Shown: positions 1 to 7,754, counted from the first letter of the stretch. The stretch: 33,359 nucleotides of DNA from Muribaculaceae bacterium (GCA_017483645.1 JAFUWD010000045.1:1-33359), one strand, 5' to 3'. The notes: generated from the sequence alone by a model not told the origin. Program-made: numbers and translations.

Positions 1-54
1 CTGGTCAGTGTTCTTGACTACTATGAGATTAGGCATTCTTTGAAAACAAATTAA
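1..54 (+). CDS. C-terminal end of a group II intron reverse transcriptase/maturase (partial)
   Basis: The first 17 codons read LVSVLDYYEIRHSLKTN and end in TAA at 52-54. The stop lies directly before intron domain V. Group II intron maturase ORFs usually end a short way before domain V, so I read this as the last residues of the intron-encoded protein, whose body lies upstream of the window. The peptide is too short to identify by itself; the call rests on position. Confidence 0.5.
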   Translation: MVSVLDYYEIRHSLKTN

Positions 55-139
55 ACCGCCGTATGCCGAACGGCACGTACGGTGGTGTGAGAGGAAAGGG
101 AGCGCAAGCTAAACGCTCACGCTCCCCGACCTACTCGAT
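1..139 (+). mobile_element. Group II intron, 3' portion (domains V and VI)
   Basis: Positions 55-86 fold as a textbook domain V. A 9-bp lower stem (ACCGCCGTA with TACGGTGGT, one wobble) carries a CGC triad, a two-base CG bulge on the 3' side, and a short upper stem GCC/GGC closed by a GAAC loop. Positions 87-139 contain a domain VI hairpin (GGGAGCG with CGCTCCC) and end in CTACTCGAT, which fits the AY 3' end of these introns; I place the 3' splice boundary after T139. A CGC triad is typical of class C introns, but class cannot be settled without domains I-IV. Only the 3' end is in the window. Confidence 0.8.
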
Positions 140-146
140 TCGCATT

Positions 147-175
147 ACGCTCGGCCACTCGGCGGCGGCCAGCGT
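147..175. repeat. Stem-loop next to the intron 3' boundary
   Basis: ACGCT(C)GGCC at 147-156 pairs with GGCCAGCGT at 167-175 around a 10-base loop, with one bulged C. It lies 7 bases beyond the proposed intron end and just past the 3' end of the winged-helix gene, so it may once have been that gene's terminator. No T-run follows it on either strand. Class C introns favour sites beside terminator-like hairpins. Confidence 0.45.
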
Positions 176-205
176 GAGATGTCGTGTTGCTTGGTGAGCT
201 GTGAT

Positions 206-409
206 TTAGAGCAGCGTCACGTTCACGTCGGTCTCGTTCTCTTCCACGTTGACCTTTCCCTCGCGGGCCAGCCAACCGATGGCGGCATAAAGCTCTTTCT
301 CTTTGAGCTTGGTTGCCTTCTTCAGACCTTTCACTGTCAGATTTCCGTTAGCAGCGTCCAGAGCATTCCAGGCAGCGCCTGCCCAATTACCAATAATTTC
401 TACGTTCAT
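206..409 (-). CDS. Small winged helix-turn-helix protein (DUF2582-like)
   Basis: This 67-residue protein is of the short winged-helix kind common in Bacteroidetes. The sequence shows a helix (GAAWNALDAA), a recognition-type segment (TVKGLKKATKLKEKELYAAI) and an acidic beta-wing end (EGKVNVEENETDVNVTLL). I chose the ATG at 409 over the one at 433 because the family starts MNVE-I/IG and an AGGTTATTATT stretch sits just upstream. Such proteins are presumed nucleic-acid binding, but their targets are not known to me. It stands alone, with its own promoter at 456-487, and the intron lies directly downstream of its stop. Confidence 0.8.
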   Translation of the reverse strand: MNVEIIGNWAGAAWNALDAANGNLTVKGLKKATKLKEKELYAAIGWLAREGKVNVEENETDVNVTLL

Positions 410-455
410 AATAATAACCTTTAAAAAAAACAATCTTTCTTTCTAAAAATCGATG

Positions 456-487
456 CAAAAGTAAAAGTAATTTTGTAATTAACCAAA
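456..487 (-). promoter_or_regulatory. Bacteroidetes-type promoter for the winged-helix gene
   Basis: On the minus strand a -33 TTTG (484-487) and a -7 TACTTTTG (456-463) are separated by 20 bases, matching the Bacteroidetes consensus TTTG-N19/20-TAnnTTTG. The start site would be near 452, giving a leader of about 43 bases. Confidence 0.7.
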
Positions 488-618
488 TTTTAACTATTTT
501 TTCTGTCAAATTGTCACTAATTTAGAGCGTAATCGTTTGCATTCGTGTTGTGGACTTGATGAGGGTTGTAATATCATGGCAAGGGAGGAGAATTGATAGC
601 ATAATCAGTTTTTTTTTG

Positions 619-626
619 TAATTTTG
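619..626 (+). promoter_or_regulatory. -7 box for rsgA, four bases before its ATG
   Basis: TAATTTTG matches TAnnTTTG and ends four bases before the ATG at 631. A possible -33 TTG lies at 593-595. Transcription would begin at or next to the start codon, implying a leaderless or nearly leaderless mRNA. Confidence 0.55.
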
Positions 627-630
627 TGGC

Positions 631-1578
631 ATGAAGCGAGGGCTGGTCATAAAAAACACCGGCAGCTGGTATGTGGTGCGCACCGATGGCGGCGAGGAAG
701 TGAATTGCAAAATCAAAGGCAATTTGCGGCTTCGTGGTTTCCGCTGTACTAATCCAGTGGCTGTGGGCGATGTGGTGAGGTTGGAGCCCAAACCCGACGG
801 TACAGCGATGATTACCGCTATTGATGAGCGTCGCAACTACATCATCAGGCGAGCCAGCAACCTGTCGAAAGAATTTCAGATTATTGCCAGTAATCTCGAC
901 CAAGCCGTGCTGGTGGTGTCGCTGGCCAATCTGGTGACCAACACCACGTTTGTCGACCGTTTCCTGGCCACGGCCGAGGCCTACAGGGTGCCGTCGCTGC
1001 TGGTTGTTAACAAGGTGGATTTGCTCACTGCCGATGCCGACCGCATGCTTCTCGATGCGGTGATGTATCTGTATCGCAGCATTGGGTATCCTGTGATTGC
1101 CACAAGCACCGTGACTGGTGAAGGGGTGGATGGACTGAGATTGTCACTGATTGGCAAAATATCGCTTTTTTCAGGGAATTCCGGAGTGGGGAAGTCGTCG
1201 CTCATCAATAGCCTCGTGCCCGAAGCCGGGCTGCGAGTGGGTGATGTGTCGGCGGCTCATCACACAGGCATGCACACCACCACGTTCAGCGAGATGCTCG
1301 ACCTTGCCGGCGGTGGGGCGATTATCGACACGCCGGGAGTGAAAGGCTTTGGCACCATCGACTTTGAGCGTGCCGAGGTGGCGCATTATTTCCCCGAAAT
1401 ATTCAAGGTGGGGAAGGACTGCCGTTTCAGTAACTGCACCCACACGCATGAGCCGGGTTGCGCGGTGCTGGAGGCTGTGGAACGGAGCCTTATCAGCCAG
1501 TCGCGCTATGCCAGTTACTTGAGTATCATCACCGATGACCCGTCGGACAAATACCGCAAGGAAGATTACGGCCAATGA
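631..1578 (+). CDS. rsgA: Ribosome small-subunit-dependent GTPase A
   Basis: RsgA (YjeQ) is a circularly permuted GTPase that checks late maturation of the 30S subunit. The 315-residue protein has an N-terminal OB-fold (about 1-80), then the permuted G motifs: G4 NKVD (127-130), the P-loop GNSGVGKSS (182-190) and G3 DTPG (233-236). A C-terminal zinc finger has ligands C264, C269, H271 and C277. Length and motif order are normal for the family. It is monocistronic: a -7 box sits directly upstream and a terminator-like hairpin overlaps its stop. No RBS space is left if the -7 box is real, so translation would start on a leaderless message. Confidence 0.97.
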   Translation: MKRGLVIKNTGSWYVVRTDGGEEVNCKIKGNLRLRGFRCTNPVAVGDVVRLEPKPDGTAMITAIDERRNYIIRRASNLSKEFQIIASNLDQAVLVVSLANLVTNTTFVDRFLATAEAYRVPSLLVVNKVDLLTADADRMLLDAVMYLYRSIGYPVIATSTVTGEGVDGLRLSLIGKISLFSGNSGVGKSSLINSLVPEAGLRVGDVSAAHHTGMHTTTFSEMLDLAGGGAIIDTPGVKGFGTIDFERAEVAHYFPEIFKVGKDCRFSNCTHTHEPGCAVLEAVERSLISQSRYASYLSIITDDPSDKYRKEDYGQ

Positions 1579-1597
1579 GGCCGGTGCCCCCCTTTTT
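1568..1597 (+). terminator. Likely intrinsic terminator of rsgA
   Basis: ACGGCC at 1568-1573 pairs with GGCCGGT at 1579-1585 with one bulged G, followed by a C-run and TTTTT at 1593-1597. The hairpin overlaps the rsgA stop codon. Confidence 0.45.
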
Positions 1598-1675
1598 ATC
1601 GGTTGACTGCAGGCGAAAATAAGTGTCTGTCGCAAAAAAATGAAGTATAAGGTGCTCCATTTGCGGAATTTTTAC

Positions 1676-1683
1676 TACTTTTG
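1676..1683 (+). promoter_or_regulatory. -7 box for the zapA/rny block
   Basis: TACTTTTG matches TAnnTTTG and lies 17 bases before the ATG at 1701. The only nearby TTTG (1660-1663) is too close for a standard -33 element, so only the -7 half is supported. Confidence 0.5.
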
Positions 1684-1700
1684 TAAAAAATTGGACAACT

Positions 1701-1994
1701 ATGGCTGCCGATTTGCAACAAACGTTGACGCGGGTGATGCACAAATGCAATGTTCTGGTGGAGAAATATCAGGATTTGCAAGCTCGTCATAATGAGTCGA
1801 AACGGCTCGTTGAGGAGCATCGTGCCCGCATCGACCAGCTGCAGCAGCAGTTGGAGCGCTTGACGCGTGAAAACGAGTATTTGCGTATGGCGCGTCACAT
1901 AGGCAGCACGCCCGAGGCAGCGGCCCAGGGTCGGAAGTTGTTGTCCAAAATGGTGCGGGACATCGACAAATGCATTGCTCAGTTGAATGCATAA
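1701..1994 (+). CDS. Small coiled-coil protein upstream of zapA
   Basis: This 97-residue protein has no signal peptide or membrane segment. Residues about 15-65 show dense heptad-like Leu/Gln/Glu spacing (for example LQARHNESKRLVEEH and LQQQLERLTRENEYL), which predicts a long parallel coiled coil. A short helical tail follows (KLLSKMVRDIDKCIAQL). It sits 21 bases before zapA and shares its promoter, so a role in the divisome, perhaps as a ZapB-like partner, is an inference from context only. I do not recognise a named family. Confidence 0.85.
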   Translation: MAADLQQTLTRVMHKCNVLVEKYQDLQARHNESKRLVEEHRARIDQLQQQLERLTRENEYLRMARHIGSTPEAAAQGRKLLSKMVRDIDKCIAQLNA

Positions 1995-2015
1995 CAGATA
2001 CCGAAACGACGTGTG

Positions 2016-2315
2016 ATGGAAAAGAAAGATACTAAGCAAAATATCTGGATTCAGCTGGCCGACGTGAAACCCATAGCGGTGAGTATTCCGGCCGGCGAGG
2101 AAGCGTCGTTCCGTAAAGCCGAAGACCTTGTTAACGACCTGTGGAACAGGTGGATGAAGCGATTTGGCGAGAACAGTACGTCGCACGACGTGCTGGCGCG
2201 TGTGGCTTTTCAGTTTGCGCGCTTGTTCATGGATGCTTATGCCCAGAACAAGGCGGTCGATGACTTTCTGGCTGATTTTGAGAAAAAGCTCGACGACATT
2301 GTCGTGAAGGCTTGA
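2016..2315 (+). CDS. zapA: Cell division protein ZapA
   Basis: ZapA binds FtsZ and bundles its filaments at midcell. This 99-residue protein has the family layout: an N-terminal beta head (IWIQLADVKPIAVSI, an (I/V)-x-I-x-G/A-x-x-Y/I-type strand pair) and a long C-terminal helix (EDLVNDLWNRWMKRF through FARLFMDAYAQNKAVDDFL) for dimer and tetramer formation. I chose the ATG at 2016 over the overlapping GTG at 2013. It follows the coiled-coil ORF by 21 bases and precedes rny, with a 6S-like RNA candidate in between. Confidence 0.85.
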   Translation: MEKKDTKQNIWIQLADVKPIAVSIPAGEEASFRKAEDLVNDLWNRWMKRFGENSTSHDVLARVAFQFARLFMDAYAQNKAVDDFLADFEKKLDDIVVKA

Positions 2316-2326
2316 TTGAGATTTAG

Positions 2327-2424
2327 GTTCCTGCACCTCTTTTTTGGCTGTGGCAAGATGTGATGCGCCCACGGGTGGCATTGCGGCTTGCAAGGCAAAA
2401 GATGGGGTGCGTATTGTTTTATAT
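2327..2424 (+). ncRNA. ssrS: Candidate 6S RNA (RNA polymerase regulator) between zapA and rny
   Basis: The 133-base gap between zapA and rny can fold into a rod. GCACCTC (2333-2339) pairs with GGGGTGC (2404-2410, one wobble) as a closing stem. GCAAG (near 2352) pairs with CTTGC (near 2388) further in, with a GATG/CATT stem and a small apical loop inside and large unpaired strands between. A rod with an open central bubble is the 6S RNA pattern, and linkage of 6S RNA to zapA is known in other bacteria. Ends are approximate. It could instead be a structured rny leader. Confidence 0.4.
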
Positions 2425-2448
2425 ATAAATTATTTAAAGGTTTACACA

Positions 2449-3990
2449 ATGGACAATATAATCATTGTAATTGCGTCGGTAGTGGCCTTCGCCCTGGGAG
2501 CCTTGGTGGCTCAGGTGATGGCGCGCCGCAACGCAAAATCGCGTGCCAACGAGATTGTGGAGAAAGCAAAGCTCGAGGCCGAAGTGCTGAAGAATAACGA
2601 GGTTATCAAAGGGAAAGAGGCCGGAATGGCCATCACCAGCGAGGCCGAAAAGCAGGCTAACGCCCGCCTGGCCAAGGTTCAATCGAGCGAGGCCAAGGTG
2701 AAACAGCGTGAAATTCAGCTCAACCAGCTCCAGGGCGACGTGCAGCGCCGCCGCAACGAGCTCGACACGCTCAAGCAGAACGTCGACAAGCAGACGGCCG
2801 TTTTGGAAGAGCGAAAGAAAGATGTGGACCGCATGGAGAAAAGTGTGCGTGACACGCTGGAGCATGTGAGCGGACTCAGTGCCGAGGAAGCCAAGGAAAA
2901 ACTGGTGGAATCGCTCAAAGACGAAGCCAAGACAGCAGCGCAAAGCTACATCAACGACATCATGGACGATGCTAAACTGACGGCCAACAAAGAGGCCAAG
3001 CGCATCATCGTGGAGACCATCCAGCGCGTGGCCACTGAAACGGCAGTGGAGAATGCCGTGACAGTGTTTCACATCGAGAATGATGAAATCAAGGGCCGCA
3101 TCATTGGCCGCGAGGGTCGCAACATTCGCGCGCTGGAGGCTGCTACCGGCGTGGAAATCATCGTCGACGACACCCCCGAGGCCATCGTGCTGTCGGGCTT
3201 CGACCCTGTGCGCCGCGAGATAGCCCGGCTGGCGCTTCACCAGCTGGTGGCCGACGGCCGCATCCACCCCGCCCGCATCGAGGAAGTGGTGGCCAAGGTA
3301 CGCCGCCAGGTGGAAGAGGAAATTATCGAGACCGGCAAGCGTACGGCCATCGACCTGGGTATTCATGGACTGCATCCCGAGCTTATCCGTCTCATCGGCA
3401 AGATGAAATATCGCTCGAGCTATGGCCAGAACCTGCTGCAGCACTCGCGTGAGACGGCCAATCTGTGTGCCATCATGGCCAGTGAGCTGGGGCTGAATCC
3501 CAAGAAGGCCCGTCGCGCAGGATTGTTGCACGACATCGGCAAGGTGCCCGACGACGAGCCTGAATTGCCGCACGCCACGCTTGGAATGAAACTGGCCGAG
3601 AAATTCAAGGAGAAACCCGACATTTGCAACGCCATCGGCGCCCACCACGACGAGGAAGAGGCAACCAGCCTCTATGCCCCCATTGTGCAGGTGTGTGACG
3701 CCATTTCCGGTGCCCGTCCCGGTGCCCGCCGCGAGATTGTGGAGGCTTACATCAAGCGATTGAACGACCTGGAGCGCCTGGCACTTTCCTATCCGGGCGT
3801 GGTGAAGACCTATGCCATCCAGGCCGGCCGCGAGTTGCGCGTCATCGTGGGTGCTGATAAAATCAGCGATGCTGAGACCGAGCAACTGTCGAACGAGATT
3901 GCCAAGAAAATCCAGGACGAGCTTACCTATCCGGGTCAGGTTCGCATCACGGTGATTCGCGAGACACGTGCCGTGAGTTACGCCAAATAA
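2449..3990 (+). CDS. rny: Ribonuclease Y
   Basis: RNase Y is a membrane-anchored endoribonuclease that starts mRNA decay. From the ATG at 2449 the protein is 513 residues, the usual size. It shows an N-terminal transmembrane helix ([20 protein letters not shown]), a long charged coiled coil (about 25-190), a KH domain with the signature [15 protein letters not shown], and an HD domain with [11 protein letters not shown] and LLHDIGK. The frame stays open upstream to 2344, but that extension is rejected because the membrane anchor starts at MDNIIIV. It is followed after 15 bases by ricT. In Firmicutes the RicT complex controls RNase Y, so the adjacency is functionally apt. Confidence 0.96.
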   Translation: MDNIIIVIASVVAFALGALVAQVMARRNAKSRANEIVEKAKLEAEVLKNNEVIKGKEAGMAITSEAEKQANARLAKVQSSEAKVKQREIQLNQLQGDVQRRRNELDTLKQNVDKQTAVLEERKKDVDRMEKSVRDTLEHVSGLSAEEAKEKLVESLKDEAKTAAQSYINDIMDDAKLTANKEAKRIIVETIQRVATETAVENAVTVFHIENDEIKGRIIGREGRNIRALEAATGVEIIVDDTPEAIVLSGFDPVRREIARLALHQLVADGRIHPARIEEVVAKVRRQVEEEIIETGKRTAIDLGIHGLHPELIRLIGKMKYRSSYGQNLLQHSRETANLCAIMASELGLNPKKARRAGLLHDIGKVPDDEPELPHATLGMKLAEKFKEKPDICNAIGAHHDEEEATSLYAPIVQVCDAISGARPGARREIVEAYIKRLNDLERLALSYPGVVKTYAIQAGRELRVIVGADKISDAETEQLSNEIAKKIQDELTYPGQVRITVIRETRAVSYAK

Positions 3991-4005
3991 AAGTCTTGGA
4001 CCAAG

Positions 4006-5340
4006 ATGAAAGACGAACTCACTCAAGACCAATTGCCCGGCGTTGAGGACGCCTGTGTGGCTTGCAAAGGCGGGTGTTGTGGCGGCGGTTGTGCCCCACG
4101 CAGCCAGCTGGCGAGTCACAACTGGCTCGACGACATTCCGGGTGGCGCCGCCGATTTCGACATCGTGGAGGTGCATTTCAAAAACACCCGTCGAGGCTTT
4201 TACCGCAACAGTATGAACCTGCCACTGCAGCAGGGCGACTGGGTGGCAGTGGAAGCCAATCCCGGCCACGACATCGGGCAGGTGGCGCTCACCGGCAAGC
4301 TGGTTCAGCTGCAGATGAAGCGTGTTCACTTGCGACCCGATGCCGAGATATTGCGGATTTTCCGCAAAGCACGTCCCATCGATATGGAGCGTTACGAGGA
4401 AGCCAAGGCTCGTGAGACCGACACCATGATTCGCTCGCGGCAGATAGCCGCCGACTTGGGCCTGAAGATGAAAATCGGTGATGTGGAGTATCAGGGCGAC
4501 GGCAACAAGGCCATCTTCTACTACATTGCCGACGAGCGTGTGGACTTCCGCCAGCTCATCAAGGTGCTGGCCGACGTGTTCAAAATCCGCGTGGAGATGA
4601 AACAGATTGGTGCCCGTCAGGAGGCTGGCCGCATAGGTGGCATCGGTCCCTGCGGCCGTGCGCTGTGCTGTGCCAGCTGGATGACCAACTTTGTGTCGGT
4701 GGCGACGAGCGCCGCCCGTTTTCAGGACATTTCGCTCAATCCGCAAAAGCTTGCCGGCCAATGTGCCAAGCTGAAGTGCTGCATCAATTTCGAGGTCGAC
4801 ACCTATGTGGAGGCAACCCGCAAGATGCCGCCGCGTGACGTGCCCTTGGAGACGAAGGATACCGTTTACTACCACTTCAAGACCGACGTGCTGAAACGTG
4901 AGATAACCTATTCCACTGTCAAGAATCAGCCCGAGAACGTGGTGGTTCTAAGCCCTGAGCGAGTGCTTGAGGTGATGGCCCTGAACCGCAACGGGGCCAA
5001 GCCCGACAAACTGACGCTTGACGACGATGAGCGTCGTGTGGAGCAAAAAGCCTTTGGCGATATCTTGGGGCAGGACAGCATCAGCCGCTTCGACAAAAAG
5101 AAGAAGAAAAAGAAGAAACCCGCCGGTCAGGGCCAGCAGGCATCCAAGGATGCCGTGCCTGAGGCTCCCGACAAGCGACGTGGAGAGCGCCGCGACCAGC
5201 AGCCCTCGGGCAACGGCAACGGGCGTGCCCGCCGCTCTCAAATGAAGAACAACCAAGAACATTCCCGTCGAAATGGCAACCCCGGTCAAGAAAACAGGAA
5301 AAACGCGCCCCGCCCGGGCAATCAGTCGCCGAAGCAGTAA
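4006..5340 (+). CDS. ricT: PSP1-domain protein RicT (YaaT-like)
   Basis: RicT is part of the Fe-S Ric (Y-) complex that, in Bacillus, directs RNase Y processing. This 444-residue protein starts with a Cys-rich segment (CVACKGGCCGGGC, about 17-29). A PSP1 core follows with the conserved Cys motifs CGRALCCASW and CAKLKCCINFE. The last 90 or so residues are a low-complexity, strongly basic tail (a run of eight lysines with one Asp before it, then Gln/Asn/Arg-rich sequence), likely disordered and possibly RNA-binding. It directly follows rny (15 bases) and its end overlaps the proposed gldH start by 68 bases in another frame. Confidence 0.9.
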   Translation: MKDELTQDQLPGVEDACVACKGGCCGGGCAPRSQLASHNWLDDIPGGAADFDIVEVHFKNTRRGFYRNSMNLPLQQGDWVAVEANPGHDIGQVALTGKLVQLQMKRVHLRPDAEILRIFRKARPIDMERYEEAKARETDTMIRSRQIAADLGLKMKIGDVEYQGDGNKAIFYYIADERVDFRQLIKVLADVFKIRVEMKQIGARQEAGRIGGIGPCGRALCCASWMTNFVSVATSAARFQDISLNPQKLAGQCAKLKCCINFEVDTYVEATRKMPPRDVPLETKDTVYYHFKTDVLKREITYSTVKNQPENVVVLSPERVLEVMALNRNGAKPDKLTLDDDERRVEQKAFGDILGQDSISRFDKKKKKKKKPAGQGQQASKDAVPEAPDKRRGERRDQQPSGNGNGRARRSQMKNNQEHSRRNGNPGQENRKNAPRPGNQSPKQ

Positions 5341-5800
5341 AATGGTGGCTGCCGGACTGATTGCGCTGGCCGCCTGCTGTGCGGCGTGTGACCCCTCACA
5401 GGCGTCGCAGGGCCAATATGTGCATCTGCCTGACGCCGGATGGGACAGCGCGCTGCCCTTGCGCTTCACGCCGTCGTTGCCCGACAGCACCGCGTCCTAC
5501 GACCTGACCGTGGCCGTGCGCCACAGCACCGCCTACGGTTACCGCAACCTGAACCTAGTGGTTGACCTGATTGACGACAGTGCCCGCGTGGAGCGTCACA
5601 AGGCCCACTTTGTGCTGGCCGACGACTACGGCAATTGGCTGGGGACCGGTTTCGGAACACTGTATCAGAGCAAGCTCACCGTGGCTCGCCGTGTGCCTGC
5701 CGGGCATGCCCGCCGCGTGGTGGTGTGGCAGTCGATGACCGACTGCCCGGTGCTTCACGGAGTGGAGGATGTGGGGTTAATCACTAAAAAAGCCGAATGA
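5273..5800 (+). CDS. gldH: Gliding motility lipoprotein GldH
   Basis: GldH is a Bacteroidetes lipoprotein named from gliding in Flavobacterium; it also occurs next to ricT in non-gliding Bacteroidales. The 175-residue reading has a basic N-region (KKTGKTRPARAISRRSSK), a hydrophobic stretch and a lipobox (LAACCAACD, lipidated Cys about 36-39), then a beta-rich domain with HYGNW-like and GVEDVGL motifs. I chose the ATG at 5273 because the alternative ATG at 5342, just after the ricT stop, leaves a signal peptide with no positive charge. The price is a 68-base overlap with ricT, so the shorter start remains possible. Confidence 0.8.
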   Translation: MATPVKKTGKTRPARAISRRSSKMVAAGLIALAACCAACDPSQASQGQYVHLPDAGWDSALPLRFTPSLPDSTASYDLTVAVRHSTAYGYRNLNLVVDLIDDSARVERHKAHFVLADDYGNWLGTGFGTLYQSKLTVARRVPAGHARRVVVWQSMTDCPVLHGVEDVGLITKKAE

Positions 5801-5801
5801 G

Positions 5802-6431
5802 ATGATGCGGGAGTTGATGGTGGATATGGACAGGTTTGAGTTCGCGCTCGAAATCATTGCCACGGTGTTTTACGCCATCAGTGGCATCCGTCTTGCCGCA
5901 GTGAAAAAGTTCGACTGGTTCGGTGCCTACAGCATCGGGTTTGTCACCGCCATCGGAGGCGGCACGATGCGCGATGTGTTTTTAGGCATCAACCCGTTCT
6001 GGATGCTCAATCCGTGGTATGCCGTTGCAACGGTGGCGGCATTGCCCATTGTGATAGGCTTCCGCAAGTATCTGGTGCGGCTTGAGGGCACGTTCTACAT
6101 CTTCGATGCCTTCGGCCTGGCACTGTTTGTCGATGTGGGTATCTATAAGACGCTGATGATGGGTTATCCCATGTGGGTGGCCATCATCATGGGCACCATC
6201 ACCGGCTCGATGGGCGGCGTGCTGCGCGACATCTTCATCAACGAGGTGCCGCTGGTGTTCCGGCGCGAGATTTATGCCACGGCATGCATTGCCGGTGGCA
6301 TCGTCTACTGGCTCATCGGCCTGATGGGCGGAGCCAGCATCGTCCAGCAGCTGGCTTGTGCCGTGCTGGTGATTTTGTTACGTTTCTTCGCGGTGAAGCA
6401 CAACTGGTCGTTTCCCGCCATGCACAATTAA
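5802..6431 (+). CDS. Trimeric intracellular cation channel family protein (UPF0126/YicG-like)
   Basis: This 209-residue integral membrane protein has about seven hydrophobic helices built as two related halves. The marker motifs are GGGTMRDVFLG in the first half and GSMGGVLRDIF in the second, the signature of the bacterial TRIC/UPF0126 family. Members form homotrimeric cation channels; YicG of E. coli has also been linked to glycine uptake. It follows gldH by one base and precedes the GtrA gene by 11 bases, so all three are likely co-transcribed. Substrate is not predictable here. Confidence 0.9.
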   Translation: MMRELMVDMDRFEFALEIIATVFYAISGIRLAAVKKFDWFGAYSIGFVTAIGGGTMRDVFLGINPFWMLNPWYAVATVAALPIVIGFRKYLVRLEGTFYIFDAFGLALFVDVGIYKTLMMGYPMWVAIIMGTITGSMGGVLRDIFINEVPLVFRREIYATACIAGGIVYWLIGLMGGASIVQQLACAVLVILLRFFAVKHNWSFPAMHN

Positions 6432-6442
6432 AACGATGTGCT

Positions 6443-6895
6443 ATGAAAATCGATAAAGACGAATTCCGAAAAACCGCGGTTCAGCTTCTCAAGTATGGTG
6501 TCATCGGTGTGATGAACACGGTCATCACGCTGGTCACCTTCTATGTGCTCAACACCAAGGCCGAGGTGTCCTATGGCATCTCCAATGTGGTGGGCTACAT
6601 ATTGGGTGTGATAAACAGTTTCATCTGGAACCGCAAGTGGGTGTTCAAGACCCACAGCAATGTGCGGCGCGAGGCGCTGCTCTTTGGAGGCGGATTTCTG
6701 CTGTGTCTCACATTGCAGGGCATCGTGAGCTGGGTGCTGCTCGAAGGACTGGGCTGGAAATCGCTGCCCGACGACGTGATTCCTTTCATGCCCATGGCCA
6801 AGTCGGGACAGAACATCGTCATGGTCATTGCCATGGTGGTCTACACGCTGGCCAACTATGCCTACAATCGGCTTGTCACCTTCAAGAAACGCTGA
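6443..6895 (+). CDS. GtrA family membrane protein
   Basis: This 150-residue protein has four predicted transmembrane helices and the GtrA hallmarks. These are KYGVIGVMNTVITLVTFYVL near the N-terminus, NVVGYILGVINSFIWNRKWVF in the middle (the N-x-x-x-N-R-x-W/F-F motif) and YNRLVTFKKR at the end. GtrA-like flippases move polyprenyl-linked sugars across the inner membrane in O-antigen and wall glycan modification. The frame is open upstream to 6173 inside the preceding gene, but the ATG at 6443 gives the canonical N-terminus. It ends the plus-strand block, before a two-way terminator. Confidence 0.9.
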   Translation: MKIDKDEFRKTAVQLLKYGVIGVMNTVITLVTFYVLNTKAEVSYGISNVVGYILGVINSFIWNRKWVFKTHSNVRREALLFGGGFLLCLTLQGIVSWVLLEGLGWKSLPDDVIPFMPMAKSGQNIVMVIAMVVYTLANYAYNRLVTFKKR

Positions 6896-6925
6896 CGGCG
6901 ATTGGCGAATTGCCACGTAAAGACA

Positions 6926-6964
6926 AATCCGCGCGACTTCCGGAAATCGGGGGTCGCGCGGATT
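6926..6964. terminator. Two-way intrinsic terminator between GtrA gene and deoD
   Basis: AATCCGCGCGAC at 6926-6937 pairs perfectly over 12 bases with GTCGCGCGGATT at 6953-6964 around a 15-base loop. Both convergent genes end here. The T-rich flank is better on the minus strand (TTTGTCTTT), so it is a strong deoD terminator and probably also serves the plus strand. Confidence 0.75.
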
Positions 6965-6985
6965 GGTTGATAAGGAGTGGCTCAA

Positions 6986-7702
6986 TCAGATGGCGATGGC
7001 GGCTTCAAGGGCCAGCTTCATCATCTCGCCGAATGAGCGCTGGCGCTCGTCGGCGGTGAGCTCCTTGTGGCTGATGAACGAGTCGCTGATGGTGAGCAGG
7101 CATGCCGCGCGCTTGCCCAGCGTGTTGGCATTGTCAAAGAGAGCGAAGCTTTCCATTTCCACGCACTCCACGCCGGTTCGCTTCACGATGTCCTGCCAGC
7201 TTTCGCCCTTGGGGCCTCCGTAGAACACATCGCTGGAGTGCACCTTGCCCAGGCGGCAGTTGATGCCCAGTTCCTTGGCCTTCTGGAGAATGAGCTCGTT
7301 GAGTTCGGCGTTGGGCAGCAGTTCGTGCTCGGTGGTGCCGTTGTGCACCAGTGCGTAGGACGAGTCGCTGTAGGCCGCGTTGGCCAGCACCACGTCGAGC
7401 ACTTCCAGGCGGTCGGTGTAGCTGCCGGCCGAGCCGATGCGGATGATGTTTTCCACGCCGTAGAATTTGTAAAGCTCGTAGGAATAGATGCCGATGCTGG
7501 GCATGCCCATTCCGCTGGCCATCACCGACACGGGAACGCCCTTGTAGGTGCCTGTGTAGCCCAGCACGTTACGCACCGATGTCACAAGCTTGGGATTCTC
7601 GAGATAGGTCTCGGCCACGTGTTTGGCGCGCAGGGGGTCGCCGGGCATCAAAACGGTTTTTGCGAAAGCGCCGTCGGGCGCGCTGTTGTGAGGAGTTGCC
7701 AT
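6986..7702 (-). CDS. deoD: DeoD-type purine-nucleoside phosphorylase
   Basis: This enzyme splits purine (deoxy)nucleosides with phosphate to base plus pentose-1-phosphate in salvage. The 238-residue length fits the hexameric DeoD type. Visible motifs are MPGDPLRA (phosphate loop), GSGMGMPS-like ASGMGMPSIGIYSYEL, RIGSAGSY, ECVEMESFALF and TISDSF, whose Asp is the catalytic acid of the family. It is monocistronic, with an excellent promoter (7755-7786) and an inverted repeat in its leader. Confidence 0.96.
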   Translation of the reverse strand: MATPHNSAPDGAFAKTVLMPGDPLRAKHVAETYLENPKLVTSVRNVLGYTGTYKGVPVSVMASGMGMPSIGIYSYELYKFYGVENIIRIGSAGSYTDRLEVLDVVLANAAYSDSSYALVHNGTTEHELLPNAELNELILQKAKELGINCRLGKVHSSDVFYGGPKGESWQDIVKRTGVECVEMESFALFDNANTLGKRAACLLTISDSFISHKELTADERQRSFGEMMKLALEAAIAI

Positions 7703-7728
7703 AGGTTTTGTCGTTGGTTTAAAGGGTT

Positions 7729-7752
7729 AGTAACAAGTTTGGTTTTGTTACT
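7729..7752 (-). promoter_or_regulatory. Inverted repeat in the deoD leader, candidate operator
   Basis: AGTAACAA (7729-7736) and TTGTTACT (7745-7752) are perfect 8-base inverted arms separated by 8 bases. The repeat starts about where transcription should begin, just downstream of the -7 box. It could bind a dimeric repressor of nucleoside salvage or form an early mRNA hairpin. Confidence 0.5.
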
Positions 7753-7754
7753 TG

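Noticed and set aside
2434-4875. An 813-codon open frame on the minus strand opposite rny and ricT
   Set aside because: It lies wholly opposite two well-identified genes in a GC-rich region where antisense stops are rare. Its His/Leu-rich composition is typical of a shadow frame and it has no recognisable motif.
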